Positions 26,322 to 34,790 of a stretch of 64,000 bases of DNA are shown one piece after another. The DNA is taken from the NCBI RefSeq assembly GCF_036421915.1, contig NZ_JAZGOM010000013.1. The stretch is one strand, 5' to 3'. Numbering within the stretch: the stretch's first letter is position 1; the number at the start of each line of letters is the position of its first letter. The position numbers and the translations under genes are program-made. The stretch comes from Georgenia_A wangjunii. GTDB taxonomy: Bacteria; Actinomycetota; Actinomycetes; Actinomycetales; Actinomycetaceae. Under the pieces are notes generated by a model. That model did not search any database. It was not told the DNA's origin and saw nothing but the letters and a program-made list of their open reading frames with translations.

Positions 26322-27416
26322 CTACTCCTCGAGGGGCTCCGCGTCCGCCCAGCCGTGCGAGGCGCGCAGGCTCCGGGAGCGCGCTGCGTCCGCGCGCCGC
26401 CGCTGCGCCGCGCGCTCGCTCGCTCGGGAGTCGCGCACGTCGATCCGGATGCCCTCGTCCGCGTCCACCCCCGCCACGAGCTGCCGGCCGCGCTCGAGCT
26501 GGACGTCGAGCTCGGCCCCGTAGAGCAGCGACATGTTGATGATCCACAGCCACAGGAAGAACACGACGATGCCCGCGAGCGCCGCGCCGTAGCTGATGTC
26601 GAACCGCCCGAACGCGCTCACGTAGAAGCTGAGGCCGTACGAGGCGGCCGCGGCGATCGCCAGGGCGACGACGGCTCCGGGCGAGATCCAGCGGAAGCGC
26701 GCGTACCGGACGTTCGGTGTCGCGTAGTAGAGGACCGCGACGACGAGGATCGCCGCGGCGAGGAGCACCGGCCAGCGCGCGACCTCCCAGGCGAGCACGA
26801 CGGCGTCACCGAGGTCGAGGACATCACCGATCGCGTGGGTCACCGGCCCGGAGACGACGAGCATGAGCGCGACGAGCGAGCCGAAGGCGACGAGCATGAC
26901 GGTGGTGACCAGGTGCCAGATGAGCAGGCGCCACAGGGGCCGGCCCTCGTCGACGCCGTAGATGCGGTTGAGCGCGCGGCCGAACGCCCCGACGTAGCCC
27001 GACGCCAGCCACAGCCCGGTGAGGATCCCGACGACGAGCGTGATGCCGGCGGAGGGCTGGTTGAGGACGGCGAGAACCGGCTCGGTCACCGAGGCGAGCG
27101 CCTCGTCGTCGGGAGTGAGCTGGCGCAGGATGTCGAGGACGGCCTGGGTGCTCGTCTCGCCCTGGCCGATGAGGGTGAGGACGGAGACGAGCGCGACGGC
27201 GACCGGCGGGATGGACAGGACCCCGAAGAACGTCAGGCTCGCGGCCCGGTCCCAGCACTCGTGGGCGAAGAACTCGCGCAGCGCCTTGCCCGCCATGAAC
27301 CGCCGGGAGGGGCGGCGCCCCACCGTCGGCGCGCGTGAGTCCCGCCCGTCCCCGCCCTCGGCGGGACCGGCCGGTCGGGACGGCGCGGCTCGCGGCGTCG
27401 CCTCCGTGCGTGCCAT
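26322..27416 (-). CDS. YihY/BrkB family inner-membrane protein
   Basis: 364 residues from ATG 27416. Six membrane segments; family signature LTFFGVLSIPPVAVALVSV, GLWLASGYVGAFGRALNRIYGVDEGRP and FFLWLWIINMSLLYGAELDVQLERGR. Once mis-named ribonuclease BN; actual function unknown. No ribosome site; a -10 lies six bases upstream. Confidence 0.9.
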   Translation of the reverse strand: MARTEATPRAAPSRPAGPAEGGDGRDSRAPTVGRRPSRRFMAGKALREFFAHECWDRAASLTFFGVLSIPPVAVALVSVLTLIGQGETSTQAVLDILRQLTPDDEALASVTEPVLAVLNQPSAGITLVVGILTGLWLASGYVGAFGRALNRIYGVDEGRPLWRLLIWHLVTTVMLVAFGSLVALMLVVSGPVTHAIGDVLDLGDAVVLAWEVARWPVLLAAAILVVAVLYYATPNVRYARFRWISPGAVVALAIAAAASYGLSFYVSAFGRFDISYGAALAGIVVFFLWLWIINMSLLYGAELDVQLERGRQLVAGVDADEGIRIDVRDSRASERAAQRRRADAARSRSLRASHGWADAEPLEE

Positions 27417-27422
27417 GCCCCG

Positions 27423-27428
27423 AGTGTG
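27423..27428 (-). promoter_or_regulatory. -10 box of the YihY leaderless promoter
   Basis: CACACT on the minus strand, then six bases to ATG 27416. Confidence 0.45.
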
Positions 27429-27543
27429 CTCCGGCCGCCGGAGCACCACCACCTGTCCGGGGTCTCACCGGCGTCCGGCGTGCACCGAGCCGTTGTCGCT
27501 CGCTGACCGGCGCCGACCCTCGGCCGACGTCCGGACCTCCCCG

Positions 27544-27549
27544 TAGGAT
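27544..27549 (+). promoter_or_regulatory. -10 box, leaderless
   Basis: TAGGAT, six bases, ATG 27556. Confidence 0.55.
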
Positions 27550-27555
27550 CGCGGG

Positions 27556-27879
27556 ATGATCTTCAAGGGCGTGGGCGACGGCCGTCCGTACCCGGACCAC
27601 GGGCTGCGCACCGCACGGGACTGGGCGGTCGTGCCGCCCCGCCAGGTGCGCCTCGACGAGCTCGTCACCACGAAGCGCGAGCTCGACCTGCACAGCCTCC
27701 TCTCGGAGGACTCGACGTTCTACGGGGACCTCTTCGCCCACGTCATCTCGTGGCGCGGCACGCTCTACCTCGAGGACGGGCTGCACCGCGCGCTCCGGGC
27801 GGCGCTCCAGCAGCGCCTGCTCCTGCACGCCCGCGTCCTCGAGCTCGACCTCGAGGGCCGGCCCATCCTGGGACGCTGA
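27556..27879 (+). CDS. Small conserved actinobacterial protein
   Basis: 107 residues: MIFKGVGDGRPYPDHG..., VPPRQVRLDELVTTKRELDL, SEDSTFYGDLFAHVI, LYLEDGLHRALRAALQQR. I recognise this as a widely conserved actinobacterial family of unknown function; the DGLHRALRAAL segment recalls the DG-x-HR motif of ParB/sulfiredoxin-like folds, an inference only. It precedes the LytR_C gene by 49 bp. Confidence 0.85.
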   Translation: MIFKGVGDGRPYPDHGLRTARDWAVVPPRQVRLDELVTTKRELDLHSLLSEDSTFYGDLFAHVISWRGTLYLEDGLHRALRAALQQRLLLHARVLELDLEGRPILGR

Positions 27880-27916
27880 GGCGCGGACCGTTTCCGAGAA
27901 CGTGGGCCCGAGCGGC

Positions 27917-27922
27917 TACCGT
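27917..27922 (+). promoter_or_regulatory. -10 box, leaderless (LytR_C gene)
   Basis: TACCGT, six bases, GTG 27929. Confidence 0.5.
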
Positions 27923-27928
27923 TCCCCT

Positions 27929-28576
27929 GTGACGCAAGCATCAGCGGCCGACGCCGCGCGCCGACGCGCCGAGCGCCGACGCCGGCTCCAGCAGCGCCAG
28001 ACCGTGATCTTCGGCGTCCTCATCACGATGCTCCTCGCGGTCGCGCTCGTCGCCGGCGCGATGTGGAGCGGCGTCCTGCCCTCACCGGTCGCGCGCCCCT
28101 TCAGCACCCCGGCGCCCACCGAGGAGGCCCAGGCGTTCTCCCCGTGCCCGCCGCCGGACGCGCTCCCGGTCCCCTTCGGTGAGATCACCGCGAACGTCTA
28201 CAACGGCACGACGCGCGGCGGTCTCGCCGCCACGACGGCGAGCCAGCTCTCCCAGTTCGGCGTCGTCATCTCGAGCGAGGCCAACAACCCCGGCGGCCGC
28301 TACTCCGGGACCGCGCAGATCGTCACCGGCCCGATCGGCATCACCTCGGCGTACACCGTGGCCGCCCTCATCCCCGACGCCGTCGTCGCTCTCGAGAGCG
28401 ACCGCACGGACCAGACCGTCGACGTCGTCCTCGGTGACGCCTTCGAGTCGGTCCTCACGCCCGAGACGGCAGCCGTCGACCCGACGATGCCGCTCGAGGC
28501 GCCCGCCGGGTGCACCCCGGTGGACGCCCCCACGGCCGGCGAGGGCGGCGAGGTCGAGCAGCCCGCCGAGGGCTGA
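27929..28576 (+). CDS. LytR C-terminal domain protein
   Basis: 215 residues from GTG 27929. Basic cytosolic N-terminus (RRRAERRRRLQQRQ), one membrane segment (about 25-50), then an extracytoplasmic LytR_C domain (ITANVYNGTTRGGLAATTASQLSQFGV, and VDVVLGDAFESV). The domain is found attached to LCP wall-polymer ligases or alone; standalone function unknown. Confidence 0.88.
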   Translation: MTQASAADAARRRAERRRRLQQRQTVIFGVLITMLLAVALVAGAMWSGVLPSPVARPFSTPAPTEEAQAFSPCPPPDALPVPFGEITANVYNGTTRGGLAATTASQLSQFGVVISSEANNPGGRYSGTAQIVTGPIGITSAYTVAALIPDAVVALESDRTDQTVDVVLGDAFESVLTPETAAVDPTMPLEAPAGCTPVDAPTAGEGGEVEQPAEG

Positions 28577-28682
28577 GCCGAGTCCTCCTGCACCCGCGCC
28601 CGCACCCGGGTCCGCGCCACAGGGCCGGCGACGCAGCGGGGCGGGAGCCCGGACGGCCCCACCCCGCGTCACGAGCTACGCG

Positions 28683-29999
28683 CTACGCCCGGGGCGTGCG
28701 CGCCTCGCCGCCGCCCGGCACGGACGCCGGGCTCGCCGGCTCCGTCTCCGTGCCCCGCCAGCGCGCCACCGCGCGCATGAGGTGGTAGACGCCGAGGGCG
28801 GAGGCGGTACCGAGGGCGATACCGCCGAACTGGAGCTGGCCGACGCTCCACGTGTAGTTCGCGATGCCAACGACGAGCGCGATCGCCGCCGTCGTGAGGT
28901 TGACCGGGTCCGAGAAGTCGACCTTGTTCTGCACCCAGATCCGCGCACCGAGGACACCGATCATCCCGTAGAGCACGGTCGCGGCGCCGCCGAGGACGCC
29001 GTCGGGGATGGTGTTGATGACCTCGCCGAACTTCGGCGAGAGGCTGAGGAGCAGCGCGACGGTCGCGGCGACGCCGTACGCGGCCGTGGAGTAGACGCGC
29101 GTCGCCGCCATGACCCCGATGTTCTCGGCGTACGTCGTCGTCCCGGAGCCACCGCCCGCGCCGGCGAGGGTCGTCGCCAGGCCGTCGGCGAACAGGGCCC
29201 GGCCGGTGACGTCGTCGAGGTTCTCCCCGGTCATCGCGGCGACCGACTTCACGTGCCCAATGTTCTCGGCGACGAGGACGAGGACGACCGGCACGAACAG
29301 GCCGAGGAGGGCGGGCTCGAACGTCGGGGTCGTGAAGGAGGGCAGCCCGAACCACGCGGCGTCGTCGATGGCCGTGAAGTCGACCTCGGAGCGCAGCACC
29401 GCGACGGCGTAACCGACGAGGACGCCGACGAGGATCGCCAGGCGCCCGAGGATCCCGCGGAAGAGCACGGTGACGAGGACGATGGCGGCGATCGTCGCCA
29501 CGGCGGTGACGGGTGCCACGGAGACGTTGTTCCACGCCTCGGGCGCGAGGTTGAAGCCGATCAGCGCCACGATCGTGCCCGTCACGGCGGGCGGCATGAC
29601 GACGTCGATCCAGCGCGCCCCCGCGACGTGGACGACGAGACCGACGATCGCGAGGAGCACGCCGGTGACGAGGACGCCGCCGAGGGCCGCGGACATCCCG
29701 CTCGACGCGGTCGCCGCGCCGATGGGTGCGATGAACGCGAAGCTCGAGCCGAGGTAGCTGGGGAGCCTGCCGCGGGTGATGAGGAGGAAGAGCGCCGTGC
29801 CGATCGCGGAGAAGAACAGCGTCGTCGACGGCGGGAAACCGGTGATGAGCGGGACGAGGAACGTCGCCCCGAACATGGCGACGACGTGCTGCGCCCCGAT
29901 CCCGATCGTCCGCGGCCAGCTGAGCCGCTCGCCGGGGGCGACGACCGCGTCCGGCGCGACGCGCCTCCCGTCACCGTGAACCGTCCACATGCCCGCCAT
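28683..29999 (-). CDS. NCS2 uracil/xanthine permease
   Basis: 438 residues from ATG 29999 (GGGAGG six bases upstream). Fourteen-segment NCS2 fold: QHVVAMFGATFLVPLITG, LGSSFAFIAPI, VMPPAVTGTIVALIGFNLAP, AENIGHVKSVAAMTG and the signature GAGGGSGTTTYAENIGVMAATRVYS. E in AENIGH and in YAEN match the UraA substrate-binding glutamates, so uracil is the likeliest substrate. upp lies 8 kb away and could use the imported uracil. Confidence 0.92.
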   Translation of the reverse strand: MAGMWTVHGDGRRVAPDAVVAPGERLSWPRTIGIGAQHVVAMFGATFLVPLITGFPPSTTLFFSAIGTALFLLITRGRLPSYLGSSFAFIAPIGAATASSGMSAALGGVLVTGVLLAIVGLVVHVAGARWIDVVMPPAVTGTIVALIGFNLAPEAWNNVSVAPVTAVATIAAIVLVTVLFRGILGRLAILVGVLVGYAVAVLRSEVDFTAIDDAAWFGLPSFTTPTFEPALLGLFVPVVLVLVAENIGHVKSVAAMTGENLDDVTGRALFADGLATTLAGAGGGSGTTTYAENIGVMAATRVYSTAAYGVAATVALLLSLSPKFGEVINTIPDGVLGGAATVLYGMIGVLGARIWVQNKVDFSDPVNLTTAAIALVVGIANYTWSVGQLQFGGIALGTASALGVYHLMRAVARWRGTETEPASPASVPGGGEARTPRA

Positions 30000-30137
30000 G
30001 GCGAACCTCCCGCGTCGTCCGTGCGGCCCCGGGCGGGACCTCGCGAAGGGTAGTACCGTCCCCGCCCGTGCCGGCGGCACCGCCGTCCTGTGGGACCGGG
30101 CGTGAGATCGTTGGCCGACGAGCACGGGAGGTCTCCG

Positions 30138-30725
30138 ATGAGCGACGACCGCGGGCGGGACGGCAACCCTGCCGGGGCACCGTCGGGCGCCCAGGCGCCC
30201 TGGTCCGCCCCTGGGCGGGTCCCGGCACCGTCCGGCGGCACCGGCACCGGCGCCGGCACCGGCACCGGACGTGAGCCTCTCCCCGCCCCGGGCTACGGCC
30301 CGGCCCCCGCCGCCTCGGACGCGGCTCAGCCCTACGGCCGGGCGCCGTCACCGTACGGGCAGGCACCGGCCGCGCCGGACGTGGCCACGCCGGCACCGCA
30401 TCCCGCCGCCGACGACCCCCCTTCCCCCTTCGCCGCGGACGCCAAGGAGCGGGACCGCGTCTTCGCCGGCCCCGGCTACACGAGCGCCGGGCTGCGCAAC
30501 GACGGGTTCGCCGTCGGCGCCATGGTCCTCGGGATCCTCGGCATCGTCGTGCCCGGGGTGTGCCTCGTCGCCATCGTGCTCGGCCACGGCGGCCTCCACC
30601 GGCTCCGGACGTCCTACTCCGGCGGGCGCGGCCTCGCGGTCGCCGGGCTCGTGCTCGGCTACGCGGGCCTGGCCATCTGGGTCTCGGTCCTGCTCCTCTA
30701 CCTGGCGCTGCGGACGTTCTCCTGA
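30138..30725 (+). CDS. DUF4190 domain membrane protein
   Basis: 195 residues, ATG 30138 six bases after GGGAGG. Pro/Gly/Ala-rich N-terminal half (GTGTGAGTGTG) followed by two membrane segments forming DUF4190 (AVGAMVLGILGIVVPGVCLVAIVLGHG and GGRGLAVAGLVLGYAGLAIWV). Function unknown. Confidence 0.85.
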   Translation: MSDDRGRDGNPAGAPSGAQAPWSAPGRVPAPSGGTGTGAGTGTGREPLPAPGYGPAPAASDAAQPYGRAPSPYGQAPAAPDVATPAPHPAADDPPSPFAADAKERDRVFAGPGYTSAGLRNDGFAVGAMVLGILGIVVPGVCLVAIVLGHGGLHRLRTSYSGGRGLAVAGLVLGYAGLAIWVSVLLLYLALRTFS

Positions 30726-30731
30726 GGGATG

Positions 30732-30753
30732 CGGCCCCGGAGTGCGGGCCGCA
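30732..30753 (+). terminator. Hairpin after the DUF4190 gene
   Basis: GCGGCCC (30732-30738) pairs with GGGCCGC (30747-30753). Confidence 0.5.
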
Positions 30754-30785
30754 AGATGGACTGACGCCCCCGCCGAAAGGACGTC

Positions 30786-32177
30786 ATGACCGCCACGCTG
30801 CGCCGCGCCTCTGTCCGTGACACCGCCCGCATCCTCGCCCTGGTGCTCGCGCCGACGGTTGGCCGGGGGGTCATCATCCGTCGCGAGGCGGTCCTGCCCC
30901 TCGCCGGTCGGCTCGACGTCGACCGGCGGGCGTGCGCGGTGCTCGCCGAGGTGCGCGAGCGGTACGGTCCCAGCCCCCTCCGGCTGCGGGCGCCGCTGCT
31001 CGACGTCGCCGTCGTCCTCGATCCCGACGACGTCGGGCGGCTCCTCACCGAGACCCCCGAGACCTTCACCGCCGCCGAGCGGCTCAAGCGCGGCGCGCTG
31101 ACCCACTTCGAGCCCACCGGCGTCCTCGTCTCCGGGCGCGACCGCCGGGCGCTGCGCCGCCCGTTCAACGAGCGCGTCCTCGACACGAGCCTCCCGGTGC
31201 ACCACCTCCACGACCGCTTCGCGCAGGTGGTCCGTGAGGAGGTGGACGCGCTCCTCGCGGCGCAGGAGGTCGACGCCGGTGGTGCTCTCACGCTGCGGTG
31301 GCCACCCTTCCACGCGACGTTCAACCGGATCGTGCGCCGGGTGGTCCTCGGGGACGCGGCAGCCGACGACGAGCGCCTCACCGAGGTGCTCGATGAGCTC
31401 CGCGCCCAGGCCAACTGGTCGTTCTTCCGGCCCCGCAGCCCCGGCCGCCTGCGCGAGCTCGCCGAGGGCCTCAAGGCCTACGTCCGCGCGGCGGAACCGG
31501 GCAGCCTCGCCGCGGTCGTCGCGGCGACCCCCGCCCCGCCGGGCACGGCCCCCGTGGGGCAGATCCCCCAGTGGCTCTTCGCCTTCGACGCCGCCGGCAT
31601 CGCCGTCTACCGGGCGTTGGCCCTCGCCGCGTCGCACCCGGACCTCGCCCGGCGGCTGCGTGCCGAGGCCGCGGCCGACGGCGGCGTCCTGCCTCTCGCC
31701 CGGGGGACCGTCCTCGAGTCCGTGCGGCTGTGGCCGACGACGCTGACGATCCTGCGCGAGTCGCTCCGCCCCACGCAGTGGTCGGGGCGGACGGCGGCGA
31801 CCGGCACCTCGTTCCTCGTCGTCTCGAGCTTCTTCCACCGCGACGAGACCCGGCTCGAGCACGCCGACCGCTGCGAGCCCGAGATCTGGCTCGACGGCCG
31901 GGCGGACACCTCCTGGTCCCTCGTCCCGTTCAGCGGCGGGCCGGCCGGCTGCCCCGGCCGGAACCTCGTCCTCGCGGTGACGAGCACGCTCCTGTCCGCC
32001 GTCGTCGGCGGGCTCGACGCGCGCGCCGAAGGGCCCGTGCGGCTGGACCCGGCACACCCGCTCCCCCGCACGCTCGACCACACGTCCGTCACCCTCCGGC
32101 TCCGCCCGGCCACCGCGGCGACCGGCGGGCCGGCGGCCGCGAGCGCGCGGTTCGGTCCGGACGCCGAGCGGAGATAG
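30786..32177 (+). CDS. Cytochrome P450
   Basis: 463 residues, ATG after AAAGGACGTC. Heme-binding loop FSGGPAGCPG with axial C389, K-helix ESVRLWP (E-x-x-R), and N-terminal helices without a membrane anchor. The I-helix reads WLFAFDAAGIAVYRAL (A270-G271-I272-A273-V274): the usual acid/alcohol pair (D/E-T) that activates O2 is missing, a feature of peroxide-using or non-monooxygenase P450s. No ferredoxin or reductase gene is adjacent. The following amidotransferase starts 11 bp after the stop. Confidence 0.92.
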   Translation: MTATLRRASVRDTARILALVLAPTVGRGVIIRREAVLPLAGRLDVDRRACAVLAEVRERYGPSPLRLRAPLLDVAVVLDPDDVGRLLTETPETFTAAERLKRGALTHFEPTGVLVSGRDRRALRRPFNERVLDTSLPVHHLHDRFAQVVREEVDALLAAQEVDAGGALTLRWPPFHATFNRIVRRVVLGDAAADDERLTEVLDELRAQANWSFFRPRSPGRLRELAEGLKAYVRAAEPGSLAAVVAATPAPPGTAPVGQIPQWLFAFDAAGIAVYRALALAASHPDLARRLRAEAAADGGVLPLARGTVLESVRLWPTTLTILRESLRPTQWSGRTAATGTSFLVVSSFFHRDETRLEHADRCEPEIWLDGRADTSWSLVPFSGGPAGCPGRNLVLAVTSTLLSAVVGGLDARAEGPVRLDPAHPLPRTLDHTSVTLRLRPATAATGGPAAASARFGPDAERR

Positions 32178-32180
32178 CCT
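32175..32180 (+). promoter_or_regulatory. -10 box of the amidotransferase gene, overlapping the P450 stop
   Basis: TAGCCT eight bases before GTG 32189; the TAG is the P450 stop codon. Confidence 0.4.
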
Positions 32181-32188
32181 CACCTGTC

Positions 32189-32920
32189 GTGAAACCCTTC
32201 CTGCTCCTGGCCACCCGGTCCGAGGACGAGGCCGCCGACGGCGAGTACCTCGCCTTCCTGCGCGCCACCGGCCTGGCCGAGGCGGACCTCCACCGGATCC
32301 GTCTCGAGGCGACGCCGCTGCCGGAGATCGACCTCGAGCAGTACTCGGGCATCTTCGTCGGAGGCAGCCCGTTCACGAGCTCGATCCCGCCCGAGCACAA
32401 GGGCGACACCCAGCGGCGTGTCGAGGCCGAGCTCTCCGGCCTCCTCGACGTCCTCTGGGAGCGCGACTTCCCCTTCTTCGGGGCCTGCTACGGCATCGGT
32501 ACCCTCGCCCGGCACCGCGGCGGCGTCATCGACGGCACGTACTCGGAGCCCATCAGCGCCCCCGTCGTCACCCTCACCGACGAGGGGGCGCGTGACCCCG
32601 TCCTGCGCGGGCTGCCGCACAGCTTCCAGGCCTTCGTCGGCCACAAGGAGGGGTGCACGGTCCTGCCCGAGGACGCCGTCCTCCTCGCGAGCTCCCCCCT
32701 GTGCCCCGTCCAGATGTTCCGGGTCAAGGAGAACCTCTACGGGACGCAGTTCCACCCCGAGCTCGGCCTCGAGGGGCTCGTCGAGCGCATGGAGATCTAC
32801 CGCCACGCCGGGTACTTCCCGCCCGCCGAGTTCGACCTGGTCCTCGCCGAGGTCCAGCGCGCCGACGTCCACGAGGTCGGCCAGATCCTGCGCAACTTCG
32901 TCGAGATCTACGCCCGCTGA
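32189..32920 (+). CDS. Class I glutamine amidotransferase (GMP synthase-like)
   Basis: 243 residues from GTG 32189. Nucleophile C in PFFGACYGIG and the H-E pair in FHPELGLEG complete the triad; GIFVGGSPF is the oxyanion strand. It is a free-standing GATase domain; partner synthase unknown. A perfect hairpin follows the gene. Confidence 0.9.
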   Translation: MKPFLLLATRSEDEAADGEYLAFLRATGLAEADLHRIRLEATPLPEIDLEQYSGIFVGGSPFTSSIPPEHKGDTQRRVEAELSGLLDVLWERDFPFFGACYGIGTLARHRGGVIDGTYSEPISAPVVTLTDEGARDPVLRGLPHSFQAFVGHKEGCTVLPEDAVLLASSPLCPVQMFRVKENLYGTQFHPELGLEGLVERMEIYRHAGYFPPAEFDLVLAEVQRADVHEVGQILRNFVEIYAR

Positions 32921-32947
32921 CCAGCCGGGGGACGGCCCGGGAAGCAG

Positions 32948-32978
32948 AACGAGCCCGCACCATCGGTGCGGGCTCGTT
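32948..32978. terminator. Bidirectional terminator hairpin
   Basis: AACGAGCCCGCACC (32948-32961) pairs perfectly with 32965-32978 around loop ATC; 14-bp stem between the amidotransferase gene (+) and tRNA-Ser (-). Confidence 0.85.
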
Positions 32979-32982
32979 GCTC

Positions 32983-33071
32983 TGGCGGTAGCGCTGGGAT
33001 TCGAACCCAGGGTGGCTGTTAACCACACACGCTTTCGAGGCGTGCTCCTTAGGCCGCTCGGACACGCTACC
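32983..33071 (-). tRNA. tRNA-Ser(CGA)
   Basis: Minus strand: acceptor GGTAGCG/CGCTACC, anticodon loop CTCGAAA gives CGA, long variable arm, T-arm with GGGTTCGAATCCC. CCA is encoded (TGG at 32983-32985 on the plus strand). Confidence 0.95.
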
Positions 33072-33214
33072 CCGGCGCGCTACGTTACCCGCTGGCGCCA
33101 GATCCGCCCAAACCGGGGTCGCCACGGACCGGGACGCCAGCCGTCCGGTCGCCGGAACGGCGCACCCGCGCCACGATGATCGTCCCGAGACCGCCCGGCG
33201 ACGACGAGGTGCCC

Positions 33215-34708
33215 GTGACTTCCCTGTGGTTGGACCGCCCTGACATCCCACGCTTCCCCGCACCCCCCGCGGGCGCGAGCTACGACGTCGTCGTCGTGGG
33301 CGCCGGGCTCACGGGCCTGACCACCGCGCTCCTCCTCGCCCGGGCGGGGTGCACGGTCGCCGTCCTCGAGGCGCGCGGGGTCGGGGCCGCGACCACCGGC
33401 AACACGACGGCCAAGGTCAGCCTCCTCCAGGGCACGAAGCTCTCCCGCATCTCGAGGCACCACCCCGCCTCCGTCGTCCAGGACTACGTCGAGGCGAGCA
33501 GCGAGGGCCAGGCGTGGCTGACCCGGTACTGCGCCGACCACGGCATCGCGACCCAGCGGCGCGACGCGTTCACGTACGCGACGACCGAGGAGGGCCTCGC
33601 CGCCGTCGAGGCCGAGGTCGAGGCCGCGGGCGCCGCCGGCCTGCCGGTCGAGCTCGTCCCCGACGCCGGGCTGCCCTACCCGACCCTCGGTGCCGCGCGC
33701 CTGGCCGACCAGGTCCAGCTCGACCCCATGGACGTCCTCGTCCAGCTCGCGCGCGACGTCATCGAGCACGGCGGGGAGATCTACGGGGGCAGCCGAGTCG
33801 TCGACGTCGCGAGCGGGAAGCCCTGCACGGTCCACACCGAGGACGGGACGGTCCGGGCGGACCGCGTCGTCCTCGCCACCGGCATCCCCGTCCTCGACCG
33901 CGGCGGGTTCTTCGCGGGGCTCGAGCCGCAGCGCTCCTACGCCCTCGCCTTCGCCGTGCCGGGCACGGTACCGACCGGCATGTACCTCTCCGCGGACTCC
34001 CCCACGCGGTCCCTGCGGACGGCACCCGGGGCCGACGGCGAGCTCCTCCTCGTCGGAGGGTCGGGCCACACCGTGGGCCGGGCGGAGTCCCCGCGCGGCC
34101 ACGTCGAGGAGCTGATGGCCTGGACGACGGAGCACTTCCCCGGCGCCGAGCTGACGCACTCGTGGTCCGCGCAGGACTACCGCCCCGTCGACGACCTCCC
34201 GGTCGTCGGGCCGCTCACCGCGACGAACGACCGGATCCTCGTCGCCACCGGCTATGACAAGTGGGGCATGACGAGCGCGGTGGCCATGTCCCTCGCGCTG
34301 TCGGCGCAGCTCCTCGGGGGGAGCATCCCGTGGGCGCACTCGCTGCGCTCGTGGCGGTCCGGCGCGCTGCGTGGTGCGGCGTCCGCGGTCCGTCTCAACG
34401 CCGAGGTCGCCGCCCGCCTCGCCACCGACTGGGCGAAGCCCCGTCCCCACAGCCGCCCGGGCGTACGGCCGCCGGAGGGCGAGGGACGCGTCGAGCTCGA
34501 CGGCGTGCGCCCCGTCGCCACGAGCACGGTCGACGGCACCACCCGCCGCCACTCGGCCGTGTGCCCGCACCTCGGCGGGATCCTCAGCTGGAACGACGCC
34601 GAGCGGTCCTGGGACTGCCCCCTCCACGGCTCGCGCTTCGCGGCCGACGGCTCGGTCCTCGAGGGCCCGGCCCTCTGCGGCCTGCGCGCGCTCACCCCCG
34701 ATCCGTAG
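33215..34708 (+). CDS. FAD-dependent oxidoreductase with C-terminal Rieske domain
   Basis: 497 residues from GTG 33215, giving the start VTSLWLDRPDIP that homologs share; an ATG at 33176 is the longer alternative. FAD-binding VVVVGAGLTGLTTALLLARAG, DAO-family fold to about 370, then a Rieske [2Fe-2S] domain with C-x-H (VCPHLGG) and C-x-x-H (CPLHGSRF) ligands. The family (glycine/D-amino acid oxidase-like with Rieske) oxidises amines; the substrate is unknown. Confidence 0.9.
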   Translation: MTSLWLDRPDIPRFPAPPAGASYDVVVVGAGLTGLTTALLLARAGCTVAVLEARGVGAATTGNTTAKVSLLQGTKLSRISRHHPASVVQDYVEASSEGQAWLTRYCADHGIATQRRDAFTYATTEEGLAAVEAEVEAAGAAGLPVELVPDAGLPYPTLGAARLADQVQLDPMDVLVQLARDVIEHGGEIYGGSRVVDVASGKPCTVHTEDGTVRADRVVLATGIPVLDRGGFFAGLEPQRSYALAFAVPGTVPTGMYLSADSPTRSLRTAPGADGELLLVGGSGHTVGRAESPRGHVEELMAWTTEHFPGAELTHSWSAQDYRPVDDLPVVGPLTATNDRILVATGYDKWGMTSAVAMSLALSAQLLGGSIPWAHSLRSWRSGALRGAASAVRLNAEVAARLATDWAKPRPHSRPGVRPPEGEGRVELDGVRPVATSTVDGTTRRHSAVCPHLGGILSWNDAERSWDCPLHGSRFAADGSVLEGPALCGLRALTPDP

Positions 34709-34790
34709 GCCGGGCGGCGGCGGCGCCGTCCTCCCCGCACGCTCCCACCAACCGTCCCGGCGCCGAAGCGCCGCAGCCCCGAGGAGAACC

